Source: Mycobacteroides sp. CBMA 271
Lineage (GTDB): Bacteria; Actinomycetota; Actinomycetes; Mycobacteriales; Mycobacteriaceae
Length of the DNA stretch: 64,000 bases
Assembly (NCBI RefSeq): GCF_009729205.1
Contig: NZ_VTHB01000005.1
Location: 372,001-436,000, forward strand
Direction of reading: 5' to 3'
Below, in pieces: positions 61,094 to 64,000 of this stretch; the first letter of the stretch is position 1; the number at the start of each line of letters is the position of its first letter. The notes beneath the pieces are model-generated. The model was not told where the DNA came from. It was given only the letters and a program-made list of their open reading frames with translations, and searched no databases. The position numbers were made by a program, and so were the translations under genes.

Positions 61094-62401
61094 GTGACAG
61101 CACGACAGCTGACAGCGGATGACATCGACGCCTTAGTGCTGCCCGACCGAATTCATGGCAAGGCGCTGACCGACCCCGCGATCTTTGACGCGGAGATGGA
61201 GATCATCTTCGAGCGCGGTTGGGCCTATATCGGACACGAAAGCGAGGTTCCCAATCCTGGGGACTTCCGCACCAGCTTCATCGGTCGCCAACCCATCATC
61301 TTCTCCCGCGATGCTGCTGGCGAGATCCATGTGGTGATGAACCGCTGCACCCATCGAGCCGCGATCCTATGCACGGAAGAGTCGGGCAACACCCGAACGT
61401 TCCGCTGCCCATACCATCTGTGGACCTTCCGAAACTCCGGCAAGCTAATCGGCGTTCCCTACCCGGACGGCTATGGCCCGGACTTTCGCAAATCTGACTT
61501 TGATCTGCCCAAGCCGCCCAGGGTGGGTTTCTACCGCGGCTTCATCTTCGCCAGCTTGGCCGAAGATGGCCCAGGCATCGACGAGCATCTGGGCCCGCTG
61601 GTCAAAGAGCAGATCGATTTGTTCCTGGACCTCTCGCCCCTTGGCGAAATTGAGTGCCGTGCCGGAGTAAACCGGTTCTATTTCAGAGGCAATTGGAAGT
61701 TGCAGCTCGACAACACCGCCGACTTCTACCACGTCAACCTGCTGCATCGATCTCTGCTCGATGTGCTCGCCGAGCAGCAGGGCATCGACATCAGTGAGGT
61801 CAGCAGCGAGACATCGGAAGCCCGCAACGTCTACCTCGGTAGTGGGCATTCGATGATGGATATCAGGCCCTACAACCGGCTGCACCATGATTCGGTCCGC
61901 GACCACGTGCTGCGCGGTGGTGGACCGCAAGGTGACTACATCCAGTCGCTCAAGGATAACCACGGCGAGGAACGGGCAGACGAGCTCATGATGGCTGGGG
62001 GTAGCCACATGGGGGTATGGCCCAACCTAGGCGTCCTCTCGGGCATGGTTCGGAGGCTGCGCCCGATCAGCGTCGATCTGACCGAAGTCATCCTCACTCC
62101 GGCGCTACTCAAAGGCGTGCCCGATGCGGTCAACACCGCCCGGCTGCGTGGACATGAGGGGTTCTTCCCGCCGGCAGGCATGGGCGGCAGCGACGACCAG
62201 GACGTCTTCGAGCGCATCCAGATGGGCCTGGCCGCCAATGTCAACCCGTGGCTATACCTGGGACGCGGTATGCATCGAGAAACGCACCATGAAGACGGTT
62301 CCGTCACAGCGCAAGTCACCGACGAAGCGAACGCGCGCGGCCTGTATCACTACTGGCGCGACGTGCTGTCGAAGAATGTCCACGACACGATCGGAGTCTG
62401 A
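61094..62401 (+). CDS. Rieske-type aromatic dioxygenase, alpha subunit
   Basis: A 435-residue oxygenase. The Rieske [2Fe-2S] site is C85-x-H87 and C105-x2-H108. The catalytic iron motif is D210...H213...H218 (NTADFYHVNLLH), with D206 near it. A GTG 61094 has TTGGAG upstream. The protein dihydroxylates an aromatic ring, using electrons from a ferredoxin/reductase not present in the window. It is followed four bases later by its beta subunit. Confidence 0.9.
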   Translation: MTARQLTADDIDALVLPDRIHGKALTDPAIFDAEMEIIFERGWAYIGHESEVPNPGDFRTSFIGRQPIIFSRDAAGEIHVVMNRCTHRAAILCTEESGNTRTFRCPYHLWTFRNSGKLIGVPYPDGYGPDFRKSDFDLPKPPRVGFYRGFIFASLAEDGPGIDEHLGPLVKEQIDLFLDLSPLGEIECRAGVNRFYFRGNWKLQLDNTADFYHVNLLHRSLLDVLAEQQGIDISEVSSETSEARNVYLGSGHSMMDIRPYNRLHHDSVRDHVLRGGGPQGDYIQSLKDNHGEERADELMMAGGSHMGVWPNLGVLSGMVRRLRPISVDLTEVILTPALLKGVPDAVNTARLRGHEGFFPPAGMGGSDDQDVFERIQMGLAANVNPWLYLGRGMHRETHHEDGSVTAQVTDEANARGLYHYWRDVLSKNVHDTIGV

Positions 62402-62404
62402 GAA

Positions 62405-62887
62405 ATGACGATGATGCTCGGGATCGAGCAGGTGCGCCAGTTCCTCTATCGCGAAGCGCGACTGCTCGACCAAAGCCGCTACACCGAATGGATGGCGTTA
62501 TGGGCTCCGGAAGCCGAATACTGGGTGCCCTGCAACGATGGTGACAACGATCCGCTTAAGCACATTGCGATCGCCTACCTCGATCGCAAGGGCTTGGAAG
62601 GTCGCATCATGCGGCTCAACAGCGGCCAGGCCTATGCCCAAGATCCTCCATCGCGGATGAGCCGGATCCTGGCCAATATCGAGATAGAAGACGACGCAAA
62701 CCCAGACACGATCGCCGTCTATGCGAACTTCAACCTCACCGAGCTGCGCCGCCATGAGCAGCACACCTTCGCCGGCCGGTACGAGTACATGTTGACCGCA
62801 AACGACGATTCCTGGCTGATCGCGCGCAAGAAGGCCACGTTGATCAACGCCGACGAACCTATCGCCAATCTCAGCTTCTTCTTGTAG
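62405..62887 (+). CDS. Aromatic dioxygenase, beta subunit
   Basis: A 160-residue small subunit with the NTF2-like fold: QVRQFLYREARLLDQSRYTEWMALWAPEAEYWVP at the start and WLIARKKATLINADEPIANLSFFL at the end are typical for this role. It pairs with the alpha subunit just upstream to form an alpha3beta3 assembly. ATG 62405 is three bases after the previous stop. Confidence 0.9.
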   Translation: MTMMLGIEQVRQFLYREARLLDQSRYTEWMALWAPEAEYWVPCNDGDNDPLKHIAIAYLDRKGLEGRIMRLNSGQAYAQDPPSRMSRILANIEIEDDANPDTIAVYANFNLTELRRHEQHTFAGRYEYMLTANDDSWLIARKKATLINADEPIANLSFFL

Positions 62888-62920
62888 CGCGGCAGGTCTT
62901 ACAGTGAAAAGAGGTCAACA

Positions 62921-64000
62921 ATGAGCGAATACGTCGATGTGGCGATTGAGGATGGCCGCGTGCTGCGGGCCTACGTTGCTACGCCGAGTAGAGGTTCGGG
63001 CCCCGGTATCGTTCTGCTGCACGAGGTCTGGGGTCTCACCGACGCAATCCGTCAGCACGCTGATCTGTTGGCAGAGGAGGGCTACGTCGTCGTAGTCCCG
63101 GATCTGTATTGGCGGGTAGCGCCGAGCGCCGAACCGGGCGATGACGCCGCAGCACCGCAACAACAGTCCGACCTATACCGATCGTTGGACATCGACCGCT
63201 CTGTCGGCGATGTGGTGCGCATCGTGCAGTACCTGCGGGCGCGACCTGAACATGTCGGAAAGGTCGCCGCCGTCGGCTACTGCATGGGTGGCCTATTGGC
63301 GGTGCTAACGGCCGCGCGTACCCGGATCGACTGCGGCGTGAGTTTCTACCCCCTCGACCTAGACCGCCATCTGCAGGAGTTGATGGAAATCTCAATTCCC
63401 TTCGGGCTGCATCTTGCCGGCGACGACGAACACAGTTCAGAGGCAGCGCAGGCCGCCGTGGCAGCGGCCGCCGACGGGCATGATTCCGTGTCCGTTGACA
63501 TCTACGAGGGCGCGCGGCATCTGTTCGCCAACCCGCAACAGCCCGGCTACGATGTGCGGGCCACCGATCTCGGATTCGCTCGCATGATCGAACTCCTCAG
63601 GGCCACAATGGGACCCCACTATGACCTCAACGCGCTATGGGATGAACATCTGCGGCTGGAATTCGAAACCAAGGACGCCGGCGCGACGCTGACCACCATG
63701 GTCAGCGAGCCCTACGTGAATCACATCCCCACCATGACCGGCGGCACAGGGTTCGAACTGCTCGCCCGCTTCTACAAGTATCACTTCGTCGACCACAACC
63801 CCGAACAACGGGTCATTCCCATCTCGCGCACCGTCGGGCCGACCCGGGTTGTCGATGAATTCGTTGCCTGCCTGACTCACGATCGCGAAATACCTTGGCT
63901 TCTACCAGGTGTCGCGCCGACCGGGAAGTACGTGGAAATCCCGATCGTGTCTGTCGTCGGGTTCCGCGGCGACAAGCTGCACCATGAGCACATTTATTGG
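62921..64000 (+). CDS. Dienelactone hydrolase fused to a SnoaL-like domain (open at window end)
   Basis: An open reading frame with no stop before the end of the window; at least 360 residues. Residues 1 to about 225 are a dienelactone hydrolase: VLLHEVWGLTDAIR with E35, nucleophile C121 in AVGYCMGGL, a possible acid residue in HLAGDDEHS, and the catalytic His in EGARHLFA. From about residue 230 a NTF2/SnoaL-like domain follows (VSEPYVNHIPTMTGG, LARFYKYHF, and a final RGDKLHHEHIYW). ATG 62921 has AGAGG upstream. It would open a lactone formed after ring cleavage; the second domain may isomerise or cyclise the product. Confidence 0.85.
   Translation, partial: MSEYVDVAIEDGRVLRAYVATPSRGSGPGIVLLHEVWGLTDAIRQHADLLAEEGYVVVVPDLYWRVAPSAEPGDDAAAPQQQSDLYRSLDIDRSVGDVVRIVQYLRARPEHVGKVAAVGYCMGGLLAVLTAARTRIDCGVSFYPLDLDRHLQELMEISIPFGLHLAGDDEHSSEAAQAAVAAAADGHDSVSVDIYEGARHLFANPQQPGYDVRATDLGFARMIELLRATMGPHYDLNALWDEHLRLEFETKDAGATLTTMVSEPYVNHIPTMTGGTGFELLARFYKYHFVDHNPEQRVIPISRTVGPTRVVDEFVACLTHDREIPWLLPGVAPTGKYVEIPIVSVVGFRGDKLHHEHIYW

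Overview
The window is high-GC, densely packed bacterial DNA. GTG starts, 1-4 base stop/start overlaps, paired FadE-type acyl-CoA dehydrogenases, many TetR regulators, an Rv1155-like flavin protein, a CadI/ArsI-type protein and lipobox or Tat lipoproteins all point to a mycobacterium, most likely a rapidly growing species. I saw no rRNA, tRNA, CRISPR array or intact insertion sequence.

Region 1 (1-20,200): Two tandem acyl-CoA dehydrogenases are followed by a tight minus-strand operon. In transcription order it encodes a flavin monooxygenase, an SDR, an acetoacetate-decarboxylase-like protein, an Old Yellow Enzyme and a degenerate metallo-beta-lactamase-like protein. It diverges from a TetR gene across a perfect inverted repeat. 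Next come an Hsp70-like membrane protein, hydrolases, lipoproteins, an NDH-2-like oxidoreductase, a methyltransferase, an SDR / nitronate monooxygenase / NTF2-like / TetR group, an acyltransferase and a membrane transporter-like protein.

Region 2 (20,200-34,600): Stress and detoxification genes. These include an FKBP lipoprotein, a first NTF2-like protein with a terminator hairpin, MarR and TetR regulators, an arsenic operon (arsR divergent from arsI-acr3-arsC), an HxlR regulator divergent from a haloalkane-dehalogenase-like protein that lacks its catalytic histidine, a secreted CBM2 protein, nsrR-hmp for nitric oxide, an MpaB-type oxygenase with a TetR, and a LysR/WrbA pair.

Region 3 (34,600-51,700): An accessory, rearranged stretch. 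It holds a GNAT acetyltransferase, a TetR followed by a chimeric SDR/alkylsulfatase-tail ORF, an ABC1 kinase and a DUF1254 lipoprotein. It also holds decayed fragments (an NTF2-like remnant, a frameshifted IF2-N-like gene with a partial copy 19 kb away, a hydrolase tail), a cupin, three MDR oxidoreductases with a MarR, several very small genes, a YaeQ protein and an NmrA/AraC pair.

Region 4 (51,700-56,500): A candidate anti-phage island with lower apparent GC. It has a TcmP-like protein facing a translationally coupled OLD-family nuclease (TOPRIM, GajA-like) and UvrD-like helicase (GajB-like). This matches the two-gene architecture of Gabija, and the nuclease P-loop has Arg in place of Lys.

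Region 5 (56,600-end): An aromatic-compound degradation cluster. It contains a GntR regulator, an amidohydrolase/decarboxylase, a class III extradiol dioxygenase, an AraC activator, Rieske dioxygenase alpha and beta subunits, and a dienelactone hydrolase fused to a SnoaL-like domain that runs off the window end. Together these would cover ring hydroxylation, decarboxylation, ring cleavage and lactone hydrolysis; the substrate cannot be read from sequence.
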